Source: an uncultured Parasphingopyxis sp.
Lineage (GTDB): Bacteria > Pseudomonadota > Alphaproteobacteria > Sphingomonadales > Sphingomonadaceae
NCBI GenBank assembly: GCA_947259005.1
Contig: CAMYKP010000012.1
Location: 276,384-340,383, forward strand
Direction: 5' to 3'
Length of the DNA stretch: 64,000 nt
The notes beneath the pieces are model-generated. The model was not told the DNA's origin. It was given only the letters and a program-made list of their open reading frames with translations, and did no database searches. Both the position numbers and the translations under genes were made by a program. This document shows, piece by piece, positions 16,937-24,458 of the stretch. The first letter of the stretch is position 1. Every line of letters begins with the position of its first letter.

Positions 16937-16950
16937 TTGATCCCGATCAA
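16937..16950 (-). promoter_or_regulatory. FNR/FixK-type anaerobox upstream of the acidic exported protein operon
   Basis: TTGATCCCGATCAA is a perfect match to TTGAT-N4-ATCAA, and the dyad extends one base on each side (16936-16951). It lies 106 bases upstream of the start at 16830. In alphaproteobacteria this is the target of FnrL/FixK regulators that respond to low oxygen. Regulation is inferred from the motif alone. Confidence 0.6.
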
Positions 16951-16960
16951 TGACGGGCGT

Positions 16961-16982
16961 GCAAGTGCAATCGGGGAGTTTT
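16961..16982. repeat. 22-base repeat, copy 2
   Basis: Identical to 6482-6503. It lies between the FNR-type box and the 3' end of the MMPL gene. Confidence 0.7.
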
Positions 16983-17005
16983 TATGGGCCGTCCCGGTAA
17001 GTCTC

Positions 17006-19303
17006 TTATTGTCTGGCTGAGTATTTTTGTATCAGCGCCAGGCTTGGGGGTAACAGGAAGAGATCGGCGATCAGCGCCAGCACGAAAACGGCGATGCACA
17101 ATTCGCCAAAATACCGCATCGTTGGCATGGCGCTGAAAAGTGTCGACGCAATGCCGATTGAGAGTATCGCCGTTGTGGCGATCAAAGCCGGTGCGATCCG
17201 TATCATCGCATCCGCAATGGTATGGGTCTGGTCTTCCCCGTTTTCCTTTTCCTGAATCCGATAGCGATTGAGAACATGGATCGTGTCGTCGACGGCAATT
17301 CCAAAGGCAATGGATAGAGCAAGGGCGCTGGTGAATTGGAGGTTCCAGTCCATTAAGGAAAGCCATGCTCCGACCGCCAGAATAGGCAAGATATTGGGCA
17401 AGATCGCAGCAAGTCCGAACGCCCATCGACCAAACCAAAGGCCAATCAAAAGCGGGCAAGCCAGGGCCGCTATCAGAAAGCTGATGGTGAGCTGCCGTAT
17501 CATGGTATCGGACAGTTCGGCTGCAAGAACGGTCAGGCCGGTTGCTTGGCCGACATCGAGAGTGTTCGTGCCGGCTTGCGCCGCAATGGTTTCGACCCGG
17601 TCAGCCAGCGCGCGAATTTCCGCGGGATCGGTATCCGGAATCATTACCCGCACCAGGAGGCCGCTGCCATCGCGCGCGATAATCGAATCCGAAACAATCG
17701 CCGGGAGCGGCGCCAGCGCAAGCGTCAGCGTGTTCCAGCCGGGAAATTCGCCGCGTTCCTCAAGGGCGCGGTTCAGTGATTCCGCAGAGACGATGCTGTG
17801 CTCAGGCAGGGCTGCTTCAAGCGCCTCATGGACGAGCCGTACGTCGTCAAGCGCCGCCCCGGATAGGGGCATATCCGGATCATGCGAGCTAAGCGGAAGA
17901 TCTATCGACTGCACCGGCCCGCTGATGGTTTCGGCCTGGTCGAGGGCGATCATCATCTCATCCTGCGCGTCGATAAACTCGAAGTAACGGAAATCGGTTT
18001 TGAGCGGGAGAAAGACTGCAACCAAAACTATGCAGATCGCAATTCCGCCAGCGAGCGCCGATAGCGGTCGGCGAAGGACGCCGCCCATGGTTTTGAGCGT
18101 CATGGGGGCGCTGAAGTTCCGAGGCCTGGCCTTACAGAATGCGCTGCGGATCAGGCCGACTTTCCAGGCGAGTATGAAGACCAGCGGATGCACGAAAAGC
18201 ACGGTGGCCAGCGCAATGCCGACCCCCAATATGCCACTGATCGACAGCGACTGGATAAGCGGCGATTCGGAATAATAGAGCCCCGCAAAGGCCAGCATGG
18301 TTGTCAGCGAAGTCAGGATGCAGGGAGGTCCTGTCTCTCTAAGAATATGTCGGATGGAAATATCCAACGTGCCGGTCTCAGCGGATTTTCTGCAAAATTC
18401 ATATGTCATGTGAATACAGTCCGCCGTTGCCAGGACGAGAATGAGCACGGGCAAGGCGTTGCGCACGGTATTCATTTCAAATCCCAGCAACCCAAACGCA
18501 CCGAGCGAGAGCATCAGCGCAATCACCGGCGCGATACCGTTGAGCAGAGCAATCCAGAATGAGCGGAATATGACGAGCGATATCATGAAGCCGAGCAACG
18601 CCCCGACGCCATTGAGCAAGGTCTGATCCCGGACAATTCCCTCGATCACCCGCTCGCGAACGGGCACCATTCCGGTCAGTTCGATGCGCATCCCGCCAGT
18701 GTCAGCGCGCGCAAGCGTTTGCCGGATCTCGGCCAGAACCGGGCGGGCATCGGCCAAGTTCTGCATCCTGTCGTCCAAGGGCATTGCCATGACCGTTTGC
18801 CGTCCGTCGGCCGAAATGAGCGACCGGCTGGATCGAACTCCAACCGGCACGCTTTCGCCCGCCGTTTGAACACTGGGCAAATCGGCAAGATCGCTTGCGG
18901 AAAACGCGCCAACATCGCCTGCGTCGGGATTGATCGTGTTGACGCCGAAAATCGAAAACATGGCTTCTATGCCGTCGATCTTCTGCAGATCCAAAACAAG
19001 ATCGCGTAGCGCGGGAAGTTGAGCCTCTCCGAGCCCGGTATCGGCGGTGATGAGCAGCACCGCGGTCGTGTCGCTCTGGGCAAAATTCTCTACATGGTTT
19101 GAATAGGTCTCATATTCGGCGCGCGATGAAGAAAAAATCGAGCGCATTCCGTCATCGAACTCGATCTGTGACGCGCCAAACGCGGCCACTGCGGCAAGAC
19201 CCACCAGGATGGTGGCAAGGATGTGCGGCGCAGAAAGGGCAAGCGACGCGACACGATCGAGGATACCCGTTAAACGCGCCACCGAGCGGGTCTCTGAAAC
19301 CAT
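17006..19303 (-). CDS. MMPL/RND-superfamily transporter
   Basis: The 765-residue inner-membrane protein has the duplicated RND layout. There is one membrane helix near residues 25-45, a periplasmic loop to ~215, and a five-helix block (GALLGFMISLVIFRSFWIALL onward). The second half repeats this, with a loop and a block ending in FVLALIADLFLLPPSLALI. FGIAVDDTIHVLNRY is the conserved fourth-helix-type motif carrying the Asp pair. MMPL-type proteins export lipids or other hydrophobic compounds using the proton gradient. It overlaps the 3' end of the upstream SRPBCC gene by 34 bases, which suggests a joint role in moving a hydrophobic ligand. Confidence 0.85.
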   Translation of the reverse strand: MVSETRSVARLTGILDRVASLALSAPHILATILVGLAAVAAFGASQIEFDDGMRSIFSSSRAEYETYSNHVENFAQSDTTAVLLITADTGLGEAQLPALRDLVLDLQKIDGIEAMFSIFGVNTINPDAGDVGAFSASDLADLPSVQTAGESVPVGVRSSRSLISADGRQTVMAMPLDDRMQNLADARPVLAEIRQTLARADTGGMRIELTGMVPVRERVIEGIVRDQTLLNGVGALLGFMISLVIFRSFWIALLNGIAPVIALMLSLGAFGLLGFEMNTVRNALPVLILVLATADCIHMTYEFCRKSAETGTLDISIRHILRETGPPCILTSLTTMLAFAGLYYSESPLIQSLSISGILGVGIALATVLFVHPLVFILAWKVGLIRSAFCKARPRNFSAPMTLKTMGGVLRRPLSALAGGIAICIVLVAVFLPLKTDFRYFEFIDAQDEMMIALDQAETISGPVQSIDLPLSSHDPDMPLSGAALDDVRLVHEALEAALPEHSIVSAESLNRALEERGEFPGWNTLTLALAPLPAIVSDSIIARDGSGLLVRVMIPDTDPAEIRALADRVETIAAQAGTNTLDVGQATGLTVLAAELSDTMIRQLTISFLIAALACPLLIGLWFGRWAFGLAAILPNILPILAVGAWLSLMDWNLQFTSALALSIAFGIAVDDTIHVLNRYRIQEKENGEDQTHTIADAMIRIAPALIATTAILSIGIASTLFSAMPTMRYFGELCIAVFVLALIADLFLLPPSLALIQKYSARQ

Positions 19304-19833
19304 TTCAGGTTATGCGGAAAGGTCGGTCGCGCCCTCCTGGATGCCCGATCCTTGAAATTGTCCGCATCCAACATCCGTTCCAGCCCATTCTTGCCCTGGC
19401 GCATCGCCCATTGATGGTTCCAGACAAATACGGGTTTCAGAATTTTCAGAAAGGGACGGATATAGGGCTGGCAAACATCGACCGTCCATTCAACGAAGAC
19501 CCGCGTGGTCTGGTCTTGCGGGCTCAGCCGGATGGTGCCGACGCCATTGAAATCGCCCTCGGTCCGGACAACGAGCTGATCGTCGGAAACTTCGGATATA
19601 TTGGCGATAAACTGGAAGGTGTGAGGCAACAGACCCTTGGTGAAACAGCGGAGCCTGAAGCCTTCCCTGTTTACGCCCCCGCGATCTATTTCCTCGACAT
19701 ACAGAAAGACGGGAGACCACCAGCGGGTGATAGCCAGGGGATCATGTATGACGGACCTCAGCTTTGCGACGGGATGGTTGAGCTCCCACGCCGATGTGAC
19801 GAGAAATGATTCATGAGATCTCGCCGATGGCAA
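19270..19833 (-). CDS. SRPBCC (START-like) family protein
   Basis: The 187-residue protein resembles the polyketide-cyclase/START-like fold that binds hydrophobic ligands. Examples are the opening TSAWELNHPVAKLRSVIHDP, the middle strand VVRTEGDFNGVGTIRLS and the long C-terminal helix KNGLERMLDA. The start is TTG at 19833, with GGGGGA about 6 bases before it. The last 12 codons are read through the start of the MMPL transporter gene in another frame. The ligand is unknown. Confidence 0.72.
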   Translation of the reverse strand: MPSARSHESFLVTSAWELNHPVAKLRSVIHDPLAITRWWSPVFLYVEEIDRGGVNREGFRLRCFTKGLLPHTFQFIANISEVSDDQLVVRTEGDFNGVGTIRLSPQDQTTRVFVEWTVDVCQPYIRPFLKILKPVFVWNHQWAMRQGKNGLERMLDADNFKDRASRRARPTFPHNLKWFQRPARWRV

Positions 19834-20062
19834 AGCTATCCCCCGTTTCCCGAATGCTAAGCCAAAACGCTATAATAAAGCGCAGTCCATTGCAATTTTG
19901 CGGCCCAGCACCGCGAGGCCAGAGATTTGCGCCATGCTGCACTCATCGCCTCGAAAGCGATCGAAAACCTCCTCTTGCGGACCGATTCAGGACATCGCAT
20001 TTTCGGAGGTGTACGGAACAGTTATTGGCCCGCTTCCAGGAGGACGGCAGGCGTACGCACGA

Positions 20063-21349
20063 TCATCCTTCGCCGGATGCGCGCGAAGCGGCTCGGCGGG
20101 TGCGCCAGCCCCAGATCAATCCGATCAGCAGAATGATGATGGCGCCGATAGCGATGATGCGGATCGTGCTTCCCAGCTCCATGACAAACAGCAGATTGTC
20201 TACATTGCCGGTTTTCCAGAAAACCCACTCCCCGGCGATGCGGGTTGCGAGCAGGCGGCTCCCCGTTTCAAGGATGACGATACCGTCTCCCGTATCCGGA
20301 TCGATCCGCGCCGCAGTGTTGATCGCCGGTTCGTTATTGCCGTCATGGCCAAGGATGAAATCGCCCCGGTTGTTCGGCGCATAGAGCATCACGCCGAGCC
20401 CCCAGATGTCGGCGCCCATTTGCCGGGCATGGGGCACGCGCATGTCGCGGAGCGTTTCAGGTGCCAGAACACCCTCACCGACCGGCGATGCCTGGGGTGA
20501 TTGTGCCTGCAGGAACAGCGCCATGTCTCCTGCGCTGGTGTGCAGCGAAGTTGCGGCGAGCGAGGTATAGCGCCGCAACGGCTCCGGTTCGCCATCCGCA
20601 TTATAGTTGGTGGCAAGTCCGAGGGCTGCCGCTTCGTCCAGATCGAAGGTGGTCCGCATCATGCCGAGCGGTTCGAATATGCGCTGGCGCATATAGTCGC
20701 TGAAAGACTGGCCGGAGGCTTCTTCGATTATGAGCTGCAAAAGCGTGTATCCGCCGCCTGAATAGTTCCATTCCTCGCCGGGCTGTGCGGCGACCCGCAC
20801 GCGGCCATTGGCATCGGGGGACGCATCGGCCGCCTGGGTCAGGGATTCCTCGAGCGACGGGACCGTTTCACCGGCATCGAAGCCCGAATAGCCCAGCCCG
20901 TCATCGAGGCCGGCCATATGGCTCAGCAGCCGTCTGACGGTCACGCCATCATTGTCATAGGGGCTGGGCGGCAACTGCCAGCGGGTCAGATAATCCGAAA
21001 CCGGCGCATCGAGATCGATGGCACCATCTTCGACCAGCGCCATTACGCCCCATGCGGTCAGCCATTTGCTCAGCGAGGCCACCTGGAACAGGGAGTCGGG
21101 GCCGACCGGAACTCCGGTTGACGAAAAATGACTTTCGACGACCTCGCCATCCTCGATGAGCAGGAGGCCGATATTCCCGTCATGTTCGGTCTCGATGATC
21201 GTCTGCGCCGCAGCGACGAAAGCCGCCGGAGACTCCGACTGAGTCAGGGGTTGCCGCCCCCAACCTTCGCTGGCGCCGAAAAACACCAGCGCTCCCCATG
21301 CGACCATCGCCATGACAGTCGCAAAGCCGATTACCATAAATCTGATCAT
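20063..21349 (-). CDS. Class C beta-lactamase-like serine hydrolase, membrane anchored
   Basis: The 428-residue protein starts with an N-terminal signal or anchor helix (MIRFMVIGFATVMAMVAWGALVFF). The penicillin-binding fold has the catalytic SxxK in VASLSKWLTAW and the YxG/N motif in WNYSGGGYTLLQ. A C-terminal membrane helix (IIAIGAIIILLIGLIWGW) is followed by a basic tail. It probably acts as an esterase, peptidase or cell-wall hydrolase in the periplasm; resistance is not implied. It is the last gene of the minus-strand group facing the TetR gene. Confidence 0.85.
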   Translation of the reverse strand: MIRFMVIGFATVMAMVAWGALVFFGASEGWGRQPLTQSESPAAFVAAAQTIIETEHDGNIGLLLIEDGEVVESHFSSTGVPVGPDSLFQVASLSKWLTAWGVMALVEDGAIDLDAPVSDYLTRWQLPPSPYDNDGVTVRRLLSHMAGLDDGLGYSGFDAGETVPSLEESLTQAADASPDANGRVRVAAQPGEEWNYSGGGYTLLQLIIEEASGQSFSDYMRQRIFEPLGMMRTTFDLDEAAALGLATNYNADGEPEPLRRYTSLAATSLHTSAGDMALFLQAQSPQASPVGEGVLAPETLRDMRVPHARQMGADIWGLGVMLYAPNNRGDFILGHDGNNEPAINTAARIDPDTGDGIVILETGSRLLATRIAGEWVFWKTGNVDNLLFVMELGSTIRIIAIGAIIILLIGLIWGWRTRRAASRASGEG

Positions 21350-21419
21350 CTCTGTTCCCCATGTTCAATTTTCACAGTTCCGTTGAAATCCGACCAGCGC
21401 CGATCGCGATACGGGCGGT

Positions 21420-21989
21420 TTAAACCGGGCCGGGCAGCCCGAACAGTTCAAGGTCCGCCCGCGTGTAGCGCTGAGGGATATGTTGCGGGCAATTCCAGTC
21501 GAATGCCTCGATGGTGATGATAATCGCGCGCTCGACCACCGCATCATAATCCCTGTCCTGCAACTGGCTGACTATCTCCGGCCGTTCCCCGGCGTCGACC
21601 AGGGTTGCGCGGCCCCAGATTTTTAGCCGTCGCCGGTTCGGGTAATCCATCAGTATCAGGGCAATTCGGTCATTGGACCCAAGATTGCCGGTGCTCAGAT
21701 ACTGCCGGTTTCCCCGATAATCGGCATAACCAATTCGTGTCTCGTCGAGCACCTTGAGAAATCCGGCCGGCCCGCCGCGAAACTGGACATAAGGCCAGCC
21801 TGTTTCCGACACGGTGGCCTGATAAAAGCCATCCCGTTCCGCAATAAATACGCTTTCCCGCTCGCTCAGCCTGTTGCCGCCATCCAATTCGGGCCCCAGC
21901 AATCTGGCATAGCTGGCGGCGGAGCCCTGGCGTTCCTGCACCGCACGGACGGAGGGAGTGAAGGCTATTTCGGCGAAAGCACGAGGCAT
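21420..21989 (-). CDS. Pyridoxamine 5'-phosphate oxidase-like flavin protein
   Basis: The 189-residue protein has the split-barrel FMN-binding fold: ERDGFYQATVSETGWPYVQFRGGP, YADYRGNRQYLSTGNLGSN and IALILMDYPNRRRLKIWGRATL. These match the PNPOx-like family with a short N-terminal extension (FTPSVRAVQERQGS). The substrate is unknown; such proteins reduce or oxidise small compounds using FMN or F420. It lies 29 bases after the DUF1348 gene, within a TetR-flanked set of detoxification-like enzymes. Confidence 0.85.
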   Translation of the reverse strand: MPRAFAEIAFTPSVRAVQERQGSAASYARLLGPELDGGNRLSERESVFIAERDGFYQATVSETGWPYVQFRGGPAGFLKVLDETRIGYADYRGNRQYLSTGNLGSNDRIALILMDYPNRRRLKIWGRATLVDAGERPEIVSQLQDRDYDAVVERAIIITIEAFDWNCPQHIPQRYTRADLELFGLPGPV

Positions 21990-22018
21990 GATTGCGCTCC
22001 TCAGAATTTACGGCGTTG

Positions 22019-22426
22019 CTACAGGCGGCGTTCGGATTCATCGATCGCCTCATCGTTGATGCTCGCATAACGGCGGCGCATCAGGCCATCGGGATCGAAT
22101 TCCCACATCTCGTTGCCATGGCTGCGCCACCACTGGCCGTTCAGGTCGCGCGATTCATATTCGAAGCGAACCGCGATCCGGTTTTCGGTAAAAGCCCAGA
22201 GCTTTTTCCTCAGCCGGTATTCCGTCTCGCGCGTCCATTTTTCCCTGAGGAACGTGCGGATTTCGCCACGCCCTGTCAGAAAGCGGTCACGATTTCGCCA
22301 TTCGGAATCCTCCGAATAGGCGAGCGCAACCCGGTCCGGGTCGCAGCTGTTCCATGCATCTTCGGCTGCCTGGACCTTCGCCCGGGCGCTGGCTTCGGTA
22401 AAGGGCGGGAGGATGGGTTGCGGCAT
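22019..22426 (-). CDS. DUF1348 / NTF2-like protein
   Basis: The 135-residue protein matches the DUF1348 group of the SnoaL/NTF2-like superfamily: [36 protein letters not shown] and [13 protein letters not shown]. These are small cone-shaped barrels of unknown activity, often encoded with oxidoreductases and TetR regulators. GGAGAAAC precedes the ATG. A GC-rich hairpin (22451-22489) lies 25 bases upstream, as also happens before the next gene up. Confidence 0.88.
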   Translation of the reverse strand: MPQPILPPFTEASARAKVQAAEDAWNSCDPDRVALAYSEDSEWRNRDRFLTGRGEIRTFLREKWTRETEYRLRKKLWAFTENRIAVRFEYESRDLNGQWWRSHGNEMWEFDPDGLMRRRYASINDEAIDESERRL

Positions 22427-22450
22427 CGTGTTTCTCCGATGGAAAAGGGT

Positions 22451-22489
22451 GGCGGCCGGGAGGGGGAGAGGGGGCGTTTCCCGGCCGCC
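22451..22489 (-). other. Intercistronic hairpin 1 in the TetR-facing operon
   Basis: GGCGGCCGGGA (22451-22461) and TCCCGGCCGCC (22479-22489) form an 11-bp perfect stem 25 bases upstream of the DUF1348 start. A closely related stem lies before the AhpD-like gene (23094-23125). There is no T-run, so an mRNA processing or stability element is more likely than a terminator. Confidence 0.7.
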
Positions 22490-22501
22490 GGGGCAATTGG
22501 A

Positions 22502-23068
22502 TCAGGCGGCGCGCGCCAGGTCGGGAGACCAGCTGTTCGGTGCGAAGGCAGCGTCAATATCGGTTTCCGCGATATGGTTGGTATAGTTGGACATCACCTT
22601 GAGAGCGGTCCCGAGGATAACCTCAAGCACCGCCTGCCGGGTGTAGCCGGCATCCAGGAAAGCCTGGACATCGGCATCTTGCGGCCAGCCGCGGGTCTCG
22701 TTGATGACGGCAGCGAAGGTGCGCAGCGCTTCCAGTTTTGCGTCGGCAATCGGCGAGCCCGCACGCAGGGCTTCGATCACATCGGCCGGAACGCCGGCCC
22801 CCTGCGAAATCGTCGTGTGAGCGGCCATGCAATAGGTGCAGCCGTTCAGCCGATTGTTGGTCATCAGGATGATCTGCCGCTCGGTTTCGCTGAGGTCGGA
22901 TTTATCGAAGATCCCGGCAAGCGTCATATAGCCTTCGAGAATTGCCGGCGCTTCGGCCATTGTGCCGAGCAGGTTGGGCACGAAGCCAAAGGCTCTCCCT
23001 GCGGCTTCGAGCAGCGGCTTGGCGGCTTCGGGCGCGGTTTCGCGTGTATGGGTCGTAAAGTTGGTCAT
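22502..23068 (-). CDS. AhpD-like carboxymuconolactone decarboxylase-family protein
   Basis: The 188-residue all-helical protein carries the redox motif CTYCMAAHTT (CxxC plus His), as in AhpD-type alkylhydroperoxidases, and the flanking LSETERQIILMTNN. It probably reduces peroxides or serves as a thiol peroxidase. The ATG is preceded by GGAGA and shares one base with the stop of the upstream ORF (TAATG). It is in a group with PNPOx-like and DUF1348 genes next to twin TetR operators, consistent with inducible detoxification. Confidence 0.88.
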   Translation of the reverse strand: MTNFTTHTRETAPEAAKPLLEAAGRAFGFVPNLLGTMAEAPAILEGYMTLAGIFDKSDLSETERQIILMTNNRLNGCTYCMAAHTTISQGAGVPADVIEALRAGSPIADAKLEALRTFAAVINETRGWPQDADVQAFLDAGYTRQAVLEVILGTALKVMSNYTNHIAETDIDAAFAPNSWSPDLARAA

Positions 23069-23478
23069 TATTCGTCTCCTTCAGGGTTAGGGTGGCGGCC
23101 GGGGAGGGTGCGGGCCCCGGCCGCCGGGGCGTCGATCGCGAGAGGGCACGCAATCGAATAAGGTCGGCATCCGCACGGCGATGAAATCTTCGATTCCATC
23201 GAGCGCACATTGGCCGGTGTCGAGCAGGTGAGTTTCTTGGAAACCGCAACGCGGCGATAAGGTTCGACACTATCCGCCAGGGCATCCGGGTCATTGGGGC
23301 CCTGGAAAAGCGGAGCCTGCCGCTGATGGTCCTCCGCCACAGGCGTGGACGCCAACGCGACCGAGCTCAGTGAAAGTGTCAGGAGCGTCGCAAGGAAAGC
23401 TATCGTGAAAACCAGAGAGGAAAAAACAAAATAGCGGAGATTGCTCGTCCTGCGATGAGATTTGTAGCCAGTACGCAT
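23068..23478 (-). CDS. Small exported or membrane-anchored protein, function unknown
   Basis: The frame of 136 residues from the ATG at 23478 begins with a basic stretch and a strong hydrophobic segment, YFVFSSLVFTIAFLATLLTL, followed by SSVALAS, a plausible signal peptide. The remainder is Cys/Pro-containing and unlike any family I know. The C-terminal third runs through a GC-rich hairpin (23094-23125), so that part may be fortuitous coding. The stop is coupled to the AhpD gene (TAATG), which favours real translation. It is the first gene after the two TetR-type operators. Confidence 0.5.
   Translation of the reverse strand: MRTGYKSHRRTSNLRYFVFSSLVFTIAFLATLLTLSLSSVALASTPVAEDHQRQAPLFQGPNDPDALADSVEPYRRVAVSKKLTCSTPANVRSMESKISSPCGCRPYSIACPLAIDAPAAGARTLPGRHPNPEGDE
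23094..23125 (-). other. Intercistronic hairpin 2 in the TetR-facing operon
   Basis: GGCGGCCGGGG (23094-23104) pairs with CCCCGGCCGCC (23115-23125), an 11-bp stem 25 bases upstream of the AhpD-like gene start. It is almost the same stem as 22451-22489, and lies in the same position relative to the next gene. Confidence 0.7.
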
Positions 23479-23520
23479 GATGCCTTCCCGTTCCAATTTG
23501 ATCGAGTTCGACGACTCAGG

Positions 23521-23569
23521 TTAACCGATCTGTTAAGGTGTCATTTACAGACATTGACTGATCGGTCAA
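23521..23569. promoter_or_regulatory. Two tandem TetR-type operator palindromes
   Basis: TTAACCGATCTGTTAA (23521-23536) and TTGACTGATCGGTCAA (23554-23569) are both dyads around GATC. They share the pattern TTRAC-N-GATC-N-GTYAA, with centres 33 bp apart, about three helical turns. They lie between the minus-strand operon start (23478) and the TetR gene (23770). The TetR product is the obvious candidate ligand, controlling the operon and perhaps itself. Confidence 0.7.
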
Positions 23570-23769
23570 CTTAAATTTGATATTTTTTTGGCAAAGTGGC
23601 GGGCCACACACATCAAACCTGCCTCGCTTCTGTCACGCCATAATTTCATCTTACTGTTTTATATGTATATTTTCTATTTCCTGGGCGGGAGGATAAAGCA
23701 TGCCCCTTGCGTTGCCGGATCGAAACGATATGTACCGATCAGTTTTCTTTTCGATTTGGGATTTCCGTC

Positions 23770-24354
23770 ATGAGCGCGTCTAAAAGAGACGATCTGGTCC
23801 AGAACGCCCTGAAGGTCTTTTACAAGGGCGGGTTTCACGCAATCGGCATGGACCGGCTGGCCAGGGACACCGGCGTTTCGAAAACGGCGATTTACAAACA
23901 TTTCCGGACCAAGGAGGATCTGATCCTTGCCACATTGCGGTTGCGCGATGAACAGTTTCGCAACTGGCTGCGGCGCAGGATGGAGGCTCTGGCGACTGAT
24001 CCGAGGGATCAGCTTCTCGCCATGTTCGATGCGCTGGCCGAATGGTTTGAAGAACCGGGCTTTCAAAGCTGCATGTTCGTAAAGGCATCAGCCGAATATC
24101 AGGAAAGGGGCCACCCGATCCATGCGACGGCCGCAGAGCATAAAAGGCTGCTGGCGGTCTATTTTGCGGAAATCGCGCGAAAAGCCGGCGCTTCCGATCC
24201 GGAAGGGCTCGCGTGGCAATTGCTCATCGTAAAAGAAGGGGCGATTGTTCTGGCGCATCTCCATGATCAGCAAAAGGTTGCCGCAGACGCCAAGGCGGTA
24301 GCCCAGCTTATTATCGACAGCGCGATCCCCGGAGGATCCGGCAAGGTCGATTGA
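23770..24354 (+). CDS. TetR/AcrR-family transcriptional regulator
   Basis: The 194-residue protein starts at the ATG at 23770 (MSASKRDDLVQNALKVFYKGG); an earlier in-frame start at 23707 would add an atypical N-terminus. The helix-turn-helix is MDRLARDTGVSKTAIYKHF. The C-terminal domain has YQERGHPIHATAAEHKRLL, typical of TetR_C groups that repress redox or detoxification genes. The twin GATC-centred palindromes between it and the divergent operon are its likely operators. The inducing ligand is unknown. Confidence 0.9.
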   Translation: MSASKRDDLVQNALKVFYKGGFHAIGMDRLARDTGVSKTAIYKHFRTKEDLILATLRLRDEQFRNWLRRRMEALATDPRDQLLAMFDALAEWFEEPGFQSCMFVKASAEYQERGHPIHATAAEHKRLLAVYFAEIARKAGASDPEGLAWQLLIVKEGAIVLAHLHDQQKVAADAKAVAQLIIDSAIPGGSGKVD

Positions 24355-24403
24355 TCGCAATCATCGAAGCGCTAACGGTCCGCATTTGGTCCACCGCCGC
24401 GCA

Positions 24404-24435
24404 CAAAAAAAGGCCGGGCAGTTTCCCGCCCGGCC
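24404..24435 (-). terminator. Rho-independent terminator of pstS (partly bidirectional)
   Basis: GGCCGGGC (24412-24419) and GCCCGGCC (24428-24435) form an 8-bp stem. On the minus strand the stem is followed by a run of T (A-run 24405-24411), 23 bases after the pstS stop. On the plus strand TTTCTT follows, so it may also stop TetR transcription weakly. Confidence 0.88.
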
Positions 24436-24458
24436 TTTCTTGCAGTCGGCTGTTTAAC

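Noticed and set aside
21992-23161. 389-residue plus-strand open frame
   Set aside because: It runs antisense through the DUF1348 and AhpD-like genes, whose family motifs are clear on the other strand.
24354-24369. TTGATCGCAATCAT, a near match to an FNR box
   Set aside because: It lies between two gene 3' ends beside the pstS terminator, upstream of no gene, and is not a perfect match.
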